From an uncultured Oscillospiraceae bacterium (GTDB lineage: Bacteria > Bacillota > Clostridia > Oscillospirales > Ruminococcaceae): 42,873 nucleotides of DNA. Each line of letters starts with the position of its first letter. Within the stretch, counting starts at the first letter, position 1. The notes beneath the pieces are model-generated. The model saw nothing but the letters and a program-made list of their open reading frames with translations, searched no databases and was not told the origin of the DNA. Made by a program: the position numbers and the translations under genes. The DNA lies in assembly GCA_910587465.1 (NCBI GenBank), contig CAJUMS010000019.1:1-42873 (forward strand). The letters are read 5' to 3'. Below, piece after piece: positions 1 through 7,271 of this stretch.

Positions 1-954
1 CGAAATTTCGGCGTTTTTGTTCTTTTTCGGTATAAATATGATTGCCGCTATTATGATTACCATTACTATTGTTTCGGAAAGGCTGCCCTCGAGACCGAAC
101 ACTCCGCCCGTCCACAAGTCCATATTCTCGGCGAGCTCAAATCTGAATACCGAACCGCCCGCGTCCATTCCGCTTACGGGCAGTCCGTAGAAGTTGCCCT
201 GAACCAAATTCCAGACAGAGTGCGCCGCGCAGCATACGAACAGGCTGTCGAAACGGATAGCCAGCACTGCGAACATAATTCCCGTAAGGGTAAGGTTCAC
301 CAGAACGATAAGGTTGAAGCCCGCGTTCATGAGGTGCATAAGCGAAAAGAACAAGGAGCTTATCAGCACCGCCGCCCACAGCGGCAACTTATTCGACAGC
401 GACGACATGAAGTAGCCGCGGCAGATTATCTCCTCCTCCGCGCCCTGAATAAGCCAACCCACACACATAAGCGCGAACATCACGCCGTTGTTCAGATCGG
501 TGCCGACATATTTAACCGCGCCGAACGCGTAAGAGAGCAGCAGCGTCGCTGTGAACATCGCGAACCCCGTGACAAGTCCTATCAGGTACTTTACCACACA
601 GCCCTTCTTGACAAAGCCCATACTGTTCAGGCTGCGGCGCTCGACAAAGCGGCAGTATATAATGACGATCGCCGCGGGCAAGAGCGTTGACAGCAGCTGC
701 GCTATCAGCACCTCTCCCGTAGGGTTAAGCGTCATCTCACCGAACGCACGGGTTATCTCCTCGGTGCCCTCAATGCTCTTGTCCATGACGATCTTAACAA
801 AGATAACCGCGTAAATAACTATTGCCTGCGGCGTCTGCGCCACGCTGAAGACCAGCACGAATAGAATGATATGAAGCCACCATGGCGGCTGAAACTTCGC
901 CTGCTTTGCGCCGTCGGTAAAGTGTGCTCCCGAAAAAATAGTCTGCAATTTCAT
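1..954 (-). CDS. CPBP family intramembrane metalloprotease, 3' end cut by window edge
   Basis: Reading the minus strand from the ATG at 954 gives an open frame of about 318 codons that runs off the window without a stop. It is a polytopic membrane protein with the three CPBP (CAAX protease/bacteriocin-processing, formerly Abi) motifs in order: EEEIICRGY (the EExxxR pair), FSLMH (FxxxH) and AHSVWN (HxxxN). These residues form the metal-binding active site in the family, which includes CAAX-processing enzymes and bacteriocin self-immunity proteins; the substrate here is unknown. The start is fixed by AGGAGGT six bases upstream. The gene has its own promoter and a conspicuous inverted repeat over the transcription start, so it is probably regulated separately. 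The C-terminus shows a last hydrophobic helix followed by lysines, so little is likely missing. Confidence 0.9.
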   Translation of the reverse strand, partial: MKLQTIFSGAHFTDGAKQAKFQPPWWLHIILFVLVFSVAQTPQAIVIYAVIFVKIVMDKSIEGTEEITRAFGEMTLNPTGEVLIAQLLSTLLPAAIVIIYCRFVERRSLNSMGFVKKGCVVKYLIGLVTGFAMFTATLLLSYAFGAVKYVGTDLNNGVMFALMCVGWLIQGAEEEIICRGYFMSSLSNKLPLWAAVLISSLFFSLMHLMNAGFNLIVLVNLTLTGIMFAVLAIRFDSLFVCCAAHSVWNLVQGNFYGLPVSGMDAGGSVFRFELAENMDLWTGGVFGLEGSLSETIVMVIIIAAIIFIPKKNKNAEIS

Positions 955-970
955 AACATTACCTCCTGTA

Positions 971-1024
971 TATAATGTATATGTTATATATGTACATTAT
1001 ATACGATATGCATATATTTGTCAA
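971..1024 (-). promoter_or_regulatory. Promoter of the CPBP gene with a 9-bp inverted repeat over the start site
   Basis: On the minus strand a perfect TTGACA (1019-1024) and TATAAT (996-1001) are separated by exactly 17 bases. Perfect 9-base arms, TATAATGTA at 993-1001 and its complement at 971-979, flank a 13-base AT-rich core. The repeat overlaps the -10 box and the expected transcription start, where a repressor would act. The shape recalls operators of GntR/YtrA- or PadR-type repressors, but no such regulator is in the window. Confidence 0.8.
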
Positions 1025-1040
1025 GCGGTTTTTTGAAAAT

Positions 1041-1078
1041 ATTTTTAAAAAATTTTGCCCTGTATTTCAAGGGCAAAT
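1041..1078 (-). terminator. Rho-independent terminator after the SPFH gene
   Basis: Just after the SPFH stop codon the minus strand shows an 8-bp perfect stem (TTTGCCCT/AGGGCAAA, plus positions 1054-1061 and 1070-1077) with an 8-base loop, followed by a run of six T. It closes the transcript that includes the SPFH protein. Confidence 0.75.
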
Positions 1079-1082
1079 TTCG

Positions 1083-2183
1083 TTATTTTTCATCATTGCC
1101 GCCGACTATCCGCGCGAGCTGTGAAAGTATGCTGCTCCGCGCGTCCACGGTGACCTCGCCGACGTTGCCGAAAATCTTCTCTATGTACTCCAGCTCTTTA
1201 AGACGGCGGAGCGTGGCGTTTTCGTCCATGAGCTTGGCGGTGTTCAGCAGACTGCGCGTACTCGCCACCTCCTCGCGGCGCGTGATGACGTTCGCCTGCG
1301 CGCGTTTTTCCGCGGCGAGGACGCTGTTCATTATCGCGGCTATCTCGCCCGGAAGAATGACGTCTTTGATACCCGCCGAGAGAATTTCAACGTACATTCC
1401 CTCTGTGCGCTTTTTCAGCTCCTCAAGTATCTCAGCTCCAATATTTTCGCGGTCGGACAGAAGCTCGTCCATTGTCTTGCCGCCGAGATAGTCACGCAGT
1501 GCAAGCTGTGCGGCGGTGTACAGAATGGTATCGAATTCATTGTACTCCTCGGCGATCTTCTTATAGTCGGTGATCCTCCAGTTAGCGGTAAAGTTGACGC
1601 GAACGCCCACCTTGTCCTTGGTGAGTATCTCCTGACCGTTTATCATTATCGTCTGCACACGCATATCGTAAATTCTTGCCGTAACCTTGACCGCGCCGTT
1701 CCAGTAAAAAAAACGACCCTCGTTAAGATATTCGGAGGTTTTTCCATTATACCCAACGACCGCCTTGCACTGGGCGGGAACGTTTATCTCGGTGACATAC
1801 GCCGCGCCGAGACCACCGAGAACGGTAGTCGCAACGTCAGTGATCTTCGGCTCATCGGTGGAGTAAACCTTGAACTCGTGCTCGCCCTGCTCGCTCCAGA
1901 ACGCATGGCGACCCGCTGTAAGTGCGCCCTCAAAGCAGCCGTCCACATAATGCAGACAGATCTCGCCGTTCTTCACCGTGACCTCTGTCGTCAAGCCCCT
2001 TGCGCCCGTACATTCGAGCAGTCTCGACAGCGGACAGCCCAACGGTGCTATCTCATTGCCGACAGGCAGCACCTCGATAGTCTTTCCGCCGAACGCGTAA
2101 TATTTCCCCGCGCCGAGTATTTTCAAAAGTACGCCGTTCTGAAACAGCAGCCCCTTTTGACTTTCGTTGATCATTACTTTCAT
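1083..2183 (-). CDS. SPFH/band-7 domain protein (slipin-like)
   Basis: 366 aa. The middle and C-terminal part reads as an SPFH (stomatin/prohibitin/flotillin) domain: a beta-rich section with VTARIYDMRVQTI near residue 170, then helical repeats with RDYLGGKTMDELL and the typical alanine/glutamate-rich stretch AAIMNSVLAAEKRAQANVI near residue 280. SPFH proteins form oligomeric scaffolds at membranes. This one has no obvious N-terminal transmembrane helix; the first ~120 residues are a beta-rich extension, so it may attach through a partner. The gene directly downstream of the 180-aa membrane protein (13 bases apart) makes that protein a natural partner. The start follows AAAGGAC at a normal distance. 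The family call is firm; the function is not known. Confidence 0.8.
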   Translation of the reverse strand: MKVMINESQKGLLFQNGVLLKILGAGKYYAFGGKTIEVLPVGNEIAPLGCPLSRLLECTGARGLTTEVTVKNGEICLHYVDGCFEGALTAGRHAFWSEQGEHEFKVYSTDEPKITDVATTVLGGLGAAYVTEINVPAQCKAVVGYNGKTSEYLNEGRFFYWNGAVKVTARIYDMRVQTIMINGQEILTKDKVGVRVNFTANWRITDYKKIAEEYNEFDTILYTAAQLALRDYLGGKTMDELLSDRENIGAEILEELKKRTEGMYVEILSAGIKDVILPGEIAAIMNSVLAAEKRAQANVITRREEVASTRSLLNTAKLMDENATLRRLKELEYIEKIFGNVGEVTVDARSSILSQLARIVGGNDEK

Positions 2184-2196
2184 TTTGGTCGTCCTT

Positions 2197-2739
2197 TCAA
2201 TCGTTGCTGTCTTCCAGTATCGACGGAGCCTGTTCGTTCGCCTTTTGAACCCGCTTGTCTATCCATTTCGGCAGGTTTATCAGCAGCATGATGACGATAG
2301 TCATCACCGTGATAAACAGGCACGGCATATACAATCCCATAAGACCGTTCTCCTGCTGATCGCGGAATATTTTCAGATATGCAAAATGAGTAACGAACGT
2401 TCCGACAGCGGCGATAATATGTATCGTGGCAGCTATCCTTGAATGTCCGAGCATTAAAATAAACAGCCCGATAATATACAGAGCCGACGTAACTATCCAG
2501 TATATCGACGACGGATCCGCCGACACGTCTTGAATATCCAGCCCGCGTATCACCAATGGTCCGAAAATGCCGAGCACCACTCCGAAAATCGTGGTCATTA
2601 TCAGCTCGAGAACCTTTAGTATTATCACAGCGACGCGAGCCGCGCCTTCGCCCTGATCCCGCACGAAAAAGAAAAAGCTCTCCTTTTCTTCCTTTTTTTG
2701 TGAGGGTATTTTGCTGTTAAGCTTTACGTTTTTTCCCAT
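2197..2739 (-). CDS. Small multi-pass membrane protein, unknown
   Basis: 180 aa from the ATG at 2739, chosen because AAAGGAGT lies five bases upstream; an in-frame ATG eight codons earlier has no ribosome site. About four hydrophobic segments follow a lysine-rich cytosolic N-terminus (around residues 40-65, 80-100, 105-125 and 140-160), and the C-tail is charged. I do not recognise a family. It sits 13 bases upstream of the SPFH gene and in the same direction, so the two are probably co-translated, and it could be the membrane anchor the SPFH protein lacks. Between it and the upstream TtcA-like gene there is only a short hairpin without a T run (2759-2779), so all three genes may share one transcript. 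Confidence 0.75.
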   Translation of the reverse strand: MGKNVKLNSKIPSQKKEEKESFFFFVRDQGEGAARVAVIILKVLELIMTTIFGVVLGIFGPLVIRGLDIQDVSADPSSIYWIVTSALYIIGLFILMLGHSRIAATIHIIAAVGTFVTHFAYLKIFRDQQENGLMGLYMPCLFITVMTIVIMLLINLPKWIDKRVQKANEQAPSILEDSND

Positions 2740-2758
2740 TTTTACTCCTTTATCTAAA

Positions 2759-2779
2759 GGCAAAGCTGCGCACTTTGCC
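2759..2779 (-). other. Intercistronic stem-loop
   Basis: A perfect 7-bp stem (GGCAAAG/CTTTGCC) with a 7-base loop lies between the TtcA-like gene and the downstream membrane-protein gene. No T run follows, so it is more likely an RNA-processing or stability element than a terminator. Confidence 0.4.
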
Positions 2780-2786
2780 CTCTCTT

Positions 2787-3524
2787 TTATGCCTTATCAC
2801 TACCGTTGCGATAGCCCCAGCGGTCTATCCCCGCGCGGCGCATTGCTCCGAATATCCGCATTTTCACTCCACTGTTCTCATGCTCGAGACGGGCTAAGAG
2901 CTCCTTTGTGGTCTGCCGCGAGGTGGTCTTGTCAGCGGGGCATTTCGACTTGACTATCTCGAAATCATTTCTCCGAGCGCACGACATCACGGCGCTTTCG
3001 GGAGCGAACACCAACGGACGTATCAGCGTGATATCCTTCCGTGAAAGATACGATATCGGCGCGAAGCACCCGATCCTCCCCTCGTTGAATAGGTTCATCA
3101 TAAACGTTTCGACAGCGTCATCGTTATTGTGACCGAGCGCTATCTTATTGCAGCCGAGCTCCTTTGCCGCATCGTGCAGCGCCCCACGGCGCATCTTCGC
3201 GCACAGCGAGCACGGATTCGACTCCTTGCGGATATCGAAAACGATCTCTCCGATATCGGTCTTTATCAGGTGGAACTCCACGTCAAGCTCCCTGCACAGC
3301 CGCTCGACGGGCGAATAGTCGGTCTCGACACCGCCAAAACGCGGATCGAGGGTTATCGCCGTTACCTCGTATTTCTTTTCGTAGAACCTGCGCATTTTTG
3401 CCAGTCCCGCCAGCAGCACAAGACTGTCCTTTCCGCCCGATACGCCGACGGCTATTTTGTCGCCGTCCTCGATCAGGTCAAATTCCTGACAGGCGCGGCG
3501 TATGTATCCGAGAATTTTCTGCAT
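2787..3524 (-). CDS. TtcA/TilS-family PP-loop ATPase, probable tRNA 2-thiocytidine synthase
   Basis: 245 aa. The PP-loop SGGKDS at residues 30-35 binds ATP and identifies the ATP pyrophosphatase superfamily. The CSLC pair near residue 108 and the cysteine in SKCPADKTTSR near residue 198 match the cysteines that hold the iron-sulphur cluster in TtcA, which makes 2-thiocytidine at tRNA position 32. GHNNDDAVETFMMNLF is the family's conserved second motif. Length fits short Clostridia TtcA-like proteins. GGAGG lies seven bases before the ATG, and a clean promoter sits in the divergent region upstream. A role on another thio-modification is possible because the family has several members per genome. 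Confidence 0.85.
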   Translation of the reverse strand: MQKILGYIRRACQEFDLIEDGDKIAVGVSGGKDSLVLLAGLAKMRRFYEKKYEVTAITLDPRFGGVETDYSPVERLCRELDVEFHLIKTDIGEIVFDIRKESNPCSLCAKMRRGALHDAAKELGCNKIALGHNNDDAVETFMMNLFNEGRIGCFAPISYLSRKDITLIRPLVFAPESAVMSCARRNDFEIVKSKCPADKTTSRQTTKELLARLEHENSGVKMRIFGAMRRAGIDRWGYRNGSDKA

Positions 3525-3565
3525 CGTTATGCCTCCGTGCAGACCCTTTCCGAGCCTACTCTACT

Positions 3566-3594
3566 ATTATATAGCATTTTGTCCGTAAAGTCAA
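3566..3594 (-). promoter_or_regulatory. Promoter of the TtcA-like gene
   Basis: Minus strand: TTGACT (3589-3594), 17-base spacer, TATAAT (3566-3571), a near-consensus housekeeping promoter about 40 bases before the ATG. Confidence 0.8.
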
Positions 3595-3602
3595 TATCTG
3601 CA

Positions 3603-3641
3603 TTTGTAATAATTTTGTAACTATTTGTAACCGCTTTGTAA
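3603..3641. repeat. Four phased TTTGTAA repeats between divergent promoters
   Basis: TTTGTAA occurs exactly at 3603-3609, 3614-3620, 3624-3630 and 3635-3641, that is every 10-11 bases or one DNA turn. The array fills the space between the two divergent -35 boxes. Read on the minus strand the units are TTACAAA, reminiscent of the tandem 11-bp-phased boxes bound by OmpR/PhoB-type response regulators such as Bacillus PhoP. Confidence 0.75.
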
Positions 3642-3670
3642 TTGCTTTTGAAAAAACAATATGGTATAAT
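3642..3670 (+). promoter_or_regulatory. Promoter of the 3.7-4.5 kb unit
   Basis: TTGCTT (3642-3647), 17-base spacer, TATAAT (3665-3670). It abuts the phased TTTGTAA array and is followed by AAGGAGG at 3681 in front of the truncated reading frame at 3693. Confidence 0.7.
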
Positions 3671-3692
3671 AAGGTAAAACAAGGAGGATATT

Positions 3693-3916
3693 ATGAAAAA
3701 GCTTCCACATTCCGTTCTTATATTCGGATTTGTCGATATTTTGTTCTTCTTTCCCATAATATGGCTTATAGCGTCGGTACTTTGCGGCATAAGCTTTGTT
3801 AATACTCCCCCGTTTGCCGAACCTCCGCGAAAACGCAAGGCACGGACTTCACGCCCCTGAACATTGACGAAAACGGAAACGTTCTCGGCGTTACCAAAGC
3901 CGCCCGAATTCGTTGA
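3693..3916 (+). pseudogene. Decayed paralogue of the downstream membrane-protein gene
   Basis: A well-placed AAGGAGG precedes an ATG at 3693 that opens a 55-codon frame: a MKK start, one strong hydrophobic helix, then a basic tail and stop at 3860. In the +1 frame the DNA continues as TDFTPLNIDENGNVLGVTK and ends at 3916. That piece matches YIDENGNVLGITETAR in the next gene; the DNA at 3863-3888 and 4284-4309 agrees at 25 of 26 bases. So the N-terminal and C-terminal pieces of a paralogue survive, but the middle is missing and the frame is shifted. The 55-aa product could still be made because the promoter and ribosome site look intact. Confidence 0.65.
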
Positions 3917-3959
3917 GGAAACAACGGCACGCCGCGGCTTGCGGCGAAAGGAGCATATC

Positions 3960-4538
3960 ATGAAAAACATACCGTATACCGGAATTATTTATATTCTCGC
4001 TGTAAGCATAATATTGGTAGTACCCGCCGCAATTTTCGGACTGTGCTCGCTTTTTGATTTCAAGCCAATGAGCGGCGAGAATAATCCTATGGCGCTCGGT
4101 TTATCCTTTAAAAACGCTCCCGAGGGAACTGTCCGTATCGAGCCGCTCGTCAAATCGGAAAACGGCGAATACGTAAGCATTTCCGCATACTGCGAGGAAC
4201 TCGGCGACACTTATATGCGGCTGTCGAGAGACGAAACTCCCGAGGAGCTGCAAAAGCGCCTTGGGGCGTTCAAGGCAGCGTATATTGACGAAAACGGAAA
4301 CGTCCTCGGAATTACCGAGACCGCGCGTATGAAATACGGCGACTCCAATCCGCGCGAGCTTTCCGCTGACGGCAACGCGCTTACATTCACCACGGGCAGT
4401 ATTGCCGATTGGCAGATGGCGGTGATCCTTATCGCGTTTCTTCTTGAACCGTTGGCGGTTTTTATACTTATTGTGATGATCATTTTGGCGATCATCAACT
4501 CCGTTTCCGAGAAGATCACCGAAAGTAAAAACTCATAA
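3960..4538 (+). CDS. Small membrane protein with extracytoplasmic domain, unknown
   Basis: 192 aa from the ATG at 3960, supported by AAAGGAG eight bases upstream. One hydrophobic helix lies near residues 8-30 and another near 150-175; between them is a ~115-residue soluble domain, probably outside the cell, with the segment AAYIDENGNVLGITETARMK that is shared with the decayed copy upstream. I do not recognise the family. Its gene follows the broken paralogue in the same transcript, so it is the surviving member of a tandem duplication, and a bidirectional terminator follows directly. Confidence 0.75.
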   Translation: MKNIPYTGIIYILAVSIILVVPAAIFGLCSLFDFKPMSGENNPMALGLSFKNAPEGTVRIEPLVKSENGEYVSISAYCEELGDTYMRLSRDETPEELQKRLGAFKAAYIDENGNVLGITETARMKYGDSNPRELSADGNALTFTTGSIADWQMAVILIAFLLEPLAVFILIVMIILAIINSVSEKITESKNS

Positions 4539-4539
4539 T

Positions 4540-4573
4540 AAAACCCCATCGGAGCGCCCGACGGGGTTTTATA
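4540..4573. terminator. Bidirectional terminator
   Basis: AAAACCCC-TCGG and its complement form a long GC-rich stem (4541-4569) flanked by A and T runs on both sides. It separates the plus-strand gene ending at 4538 from the convergent cellulase ending at 4577. Confidence 0.85.
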
Positions 4574-4576
4574 ATA

Positions 4577-7219
4577 TTACGGTTTAGTGCCGAAGATCAC
4601 ATTTCCGTCGCTTATTATGCAAAGCCGCTCCGCGTTTCCCGCCGAGAAGTCGTTGCCGAGATTGAACTCCGTCCAGTCGTCGGGGGTAATGCGTATCTGC
4701 GCCGTGAGCGTATCGCCCACGGCAAGCGTTCCGCCGCCGAATTTGACCGCGCATTTCGTGTCGCAGTTATCGCCCGACGCAGACGAAAACTCGCCCTTAA
4801 CGCTTTCGGTGAGCGCCGTGTAGCCGCTGCCCGAGGTTGCCGCATGGTCGCACCAGAAGTTTAGTCCGCTCTTGCCGTCCGCGGTGAAGAAGTAATCTAT
4901 CTCGAGCGACGACAGGTCGATAGCCGTGCCCGTGCCATTCTGTAATTCGATCGTAAACTGTATCGTGTTGCCGTTTCCGCTCGACTGCTGTTGATTTACG
5001 GTAACGCGCAGGCCGCCCTTGTCCGCGACGGGATCAGACGGGGGAGTATTAGTTGACTGCTGAGAGCTTTGCCGACTGCTTGACGAGCTTGGCGTATCCG
5101 GAGCGTCGGATGGCTTTACAAGTCCCGCGCTCTCGCCGTTAGGCTCTGTACCGAAAACAAGTTTGCCGCCCTCGTACAGCGTGAGCGAATTCGCGCGGAC
5201 AAGCTCCGAGCCGTTAGTGCCGACAAGCTTCGCGAACGATGGATCGTTATCGGGAGACCAACCGCCCGCCGCCATTCTGAACTGCACTTCCTTTTTATAC
5301 GCGCTCTGTCCGCCGGGATAAATTTTACTTCCGCCGAAGTCAATGCTGACGTAATAGATTCCGTTTTCCTTATCCCATTCGTACAGTCCACCGAACGCCG
5401 CGCCCTCGGCGTAGTTGAGCGAGACCGTAACCGAGGACGGGTCGGAAAGCTCCGACAGATCAACGAAATAACGCAGCTCAAGATCGTCCGCAACTCTCGC
5501 GGGCCACGCAGACTGATTGTACACCATAGCCTTGATCTCGGTAAAATCGTCGCCGCTCGCGTTAATGCGGTACTCGACATACATCTCCTCGCCGACTTCC
5601 TCGACCGCGCCGAAATCGACCAGCGTTTCGCCGCCGTATTTCTTGTGCATCTTGGCGAGAGCGCCCGTAAAGCCCGCGTTGTAGTCGTCCGCTACCTCGT
5701 TCTTGTTATAGTCTGTAACGGTATCGGTATAGCCGTCCGAAGCGTCGGGACCGCCTACCAGCGCGCCGAAAAGCGTATGGCGGTGATAATTTGGCTCGCT
5801 CATATTGTCAGCCCACGATCCCTGCGCGGTGCGGTGATGAGGGTGCTCGGGAGGATTTTCGCCAAAACCCACAACAAAGCTCCGCCCCGTACTGCCGAGC
5901 GCATAGTTTATCTGGTCCTCGCAGAAGTCCATGTACGTTTTCGCCTTATCGGATGAGCATTGTCCGCCCTCCGCATAGGATGCCGCGATAAACGCCGCAG
6001 TAGTCGCATAGCGCAGACTTCCCCACTGATCTATCCACGCGAGACCCTTTGGCGTATATGTAACGCTTTCTCCGCCGATACCGCACCACCAATCGAGATT
6101 TTTCTCGATTTTCTGCTTGAATTTATCCTCGCCTGTTAAATTTGCGAGCAGGCAGACCGCTCCCGTGTACTTGTCGTCCCAGCACATCGTCCACTTGTAG
6201 TTGCCGCCGCACTGCGTTTCGTAATCCTTCGCCTTGTCAAGATACGCATTATCGTCCGTTGCGATATACAGCCACATTGCCGCCCATGTAAGCTCGTCGT
6301 AAAAACCGCTCCACGAGGTGTAAAAGCCGTTCGCGGCGGTGTAGCCCTCATCGCTTTTGGTATCCTCGGCAAACTTGTACAGCGTCTTGGCGTGCTCCAG
6401 ACATTCCTCCGCGTAGCCGGTGTCGATATCCTTATAGACCGCCGAACAGGCAGCTAATGCCGCCGCTGCTTCCCCGACGACCGTCGACCCCGGAGAATTC
6501 TTATCAACCTTGAACGACGGACGGTTCATCTGCATTACCTCGCACGCGCCCCACCACGCATGATCGGCGTTTCCGTCGCCAACCTGATAATAGTAGATCT
6601 CGTCCTCAGGGTGACATTTGATAAGATAGTCGCATATCCACTTGATGTTGCCGAGCGCATAATTGAGCTGTCCGCTCTGCTCATATGCGGATTTGTCCCC
6701 GTATACGCTCCACGCGAGCATTGCTGCGGTATACGCCATGGGCAGGTTGAACTTTACGTTGTCGCCCGCATCGTACAGTCCTCCCGTGAGGTCGAGACCG
6801 GCATCCACGCCGTCCGTCATTCCGCTGTCGCCGCGCCAGTTTGTACGAGCCGTCGCCTCGTCGATATCGCCGCTCCTTTGCAGCTCGTAAAACAACAGCG
6901 ATTTCTGGAGCGCCTCGCCGTAATTGAACGCGCCTGTGCCCTTAACGCCCTCGTATCCGCTGCCCGTCGCGGAAAGACCGTTTCCCGACGGACGGGAATT
7001 GTCGACCGGCGGTGGAACAGAGCCGCTGTCGTCCAAGCTGCCGTTATTGCTTGACGATCTGCTCTGCGAACTTTCGGAGCTGTTCCCCGCAGAGCTTGCG
7101 CTGTCCGAATTTGCGGAGCTTTCGGAGCCGCTTGTTTTTTCAATGCCGCCGCTCGAACAGCCGGATATCAGCATTACCGCCGCAAGAATTCCCGCGAACA
7201 ATCCGCGCTTGTTTTTCAT
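4577..7219 (-). CDS. Lipoprotein GH9 cellulase with CBM3c and C-terminal CBM3
   Basis: 880 aa from the ATG at 7219 (GGAGG six bases upstream). Residues 1-21 are a lipoprotein signal with lipobox LISG-C21, followed by a Ser-rich linker to about 90. The GH9 catalytic domain spans roughly 95-530: GLYDAGDNVKF at 148-157 has the catalytic-base aspartates, HPHHRTAQGSW at 459-469 is GH9 signature 1, and DYNKNEVADDYNAGF at 503-517 holds the general-acid Glu508. A CBM3c-like module (about 545-695), a Ser/Pro linker (705-735) and a second CBM3 (about 736-878) follow. GH9-CBM3c enzymes are typically processive endoglucanases on crystalline cellulose. No dockerin is present; the lipid anchor should hold the enzyme on the cell. 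It is the last gene of a four-gene run, behind a hairpin. Confidence 0.95.
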   Translation of the reverse strand: MKNKRGLFAGILAAVMLISGCSSGGIEKTSGSESSANSDSASSAGNSSESSQSRSSSNNGSLDDSGSVPPPVDNSRPSGNGLSATGSGYEGVKGTGAFNYGEALQKSLLFYELQRSGDIDEATARTNWRGDSGMTDGVDAGLDLTGGLYDAGDNVKFNLPMAYTAAMLAWSVYGDKSAYEQSGQLNYALGNIKWICDYLIKCHPEDEIYYYQVGDGNADHAWWGACEVMQMNRPSFKVDKNSPGSTVVGEAAAALAACSAVYKDIDTGYAEECLEHAKTLYKFAEDTKSDEGYTAANGFYTSWSGFYDELTWAAMWLYIATDDNAYLDKAKDYETQCGGNYKWTMCWDDKYTGAVCLLANLTGEDKFKQKIEKNLDWWCGIGGESVTYTPKGLAWIDQWGSLRYATTAAFIAASYAEGGQCSSDKAKTYMDFCEDQINYALGSTGRSFVVGFGENPPEHPHHRTAQGSWADNMSEPNYHRHTLFGALVGGPDASDGYTDTVTDYNKNEVADDYNAGFTGALAKMHKKYGGETLVDFGAVEEVGEEMYVEYRINASGDDFTEIKAMVYNQSAWPARVADDLELRYFVDLSELSDPSSVTVSLNYAEGAAFGGLYEWDKENGIYYVSIDFGGSKIYPGGQSAYKKEVQFRMAAGGWSPDNDPSFAKLVGTNGSELVRANSLTLYEGGKLVFGTEPNGESAGLVKPSDAPDTPSSSSSRQSSQQSTNTPPSDPVADKGGLRVTVNQQQSSGNGNTIQFTIELQNGTGTAIDLSSLEIDYFFTADGKSGLNFWCDHAATSGSGYTALTESVKGEFSSASGDNCDTKCAVKFGGGTLAVGDTLTAQIRITPDDWTEFNLGNDFSAGNAERLCIISDGNVIFGTKP

Positions 7220-7241
7220 AAAAACCTCCGTTATTGCAAAG

Positions 7242-7264
7242 CCGCGCGGACATATTCCGCGCGG
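7242..7264 (-). other. Stem-loop between radical SAM gene and cellulase
   Basis: A perfect 9-bp GC-rich stem (CCGCGCGGA/TCCGCGCGG) with a 5-base loop lies between the radical SAM stop and the cellulase ribosome site. There is no T run on the minus strand, so it is probably a processing or stability element that could separate cellulase expression from the upstream genes. Confidence 0.55.
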
Positions 7265-7271
7265 CGGGCTA

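Noticed and set aside
1083..2183. Assigning the SPFH protein as flotillin with NfeD partner
   Set aside because: No NfeD-like protein or membrane anchor is adjacent; only the general SPFH family is supported.
3603..3641. CRISPR-like array
   Set aside because: Repeats are 7 bases with 3-4-base gaps, far too short, and no cas genes are in the window.
3527..3970. 147-codon minus-strand frame over the divergent promoters
   Set aside because: It covers two good promoters, the phased repeats and the decayed paralogue, and resembles no protein.
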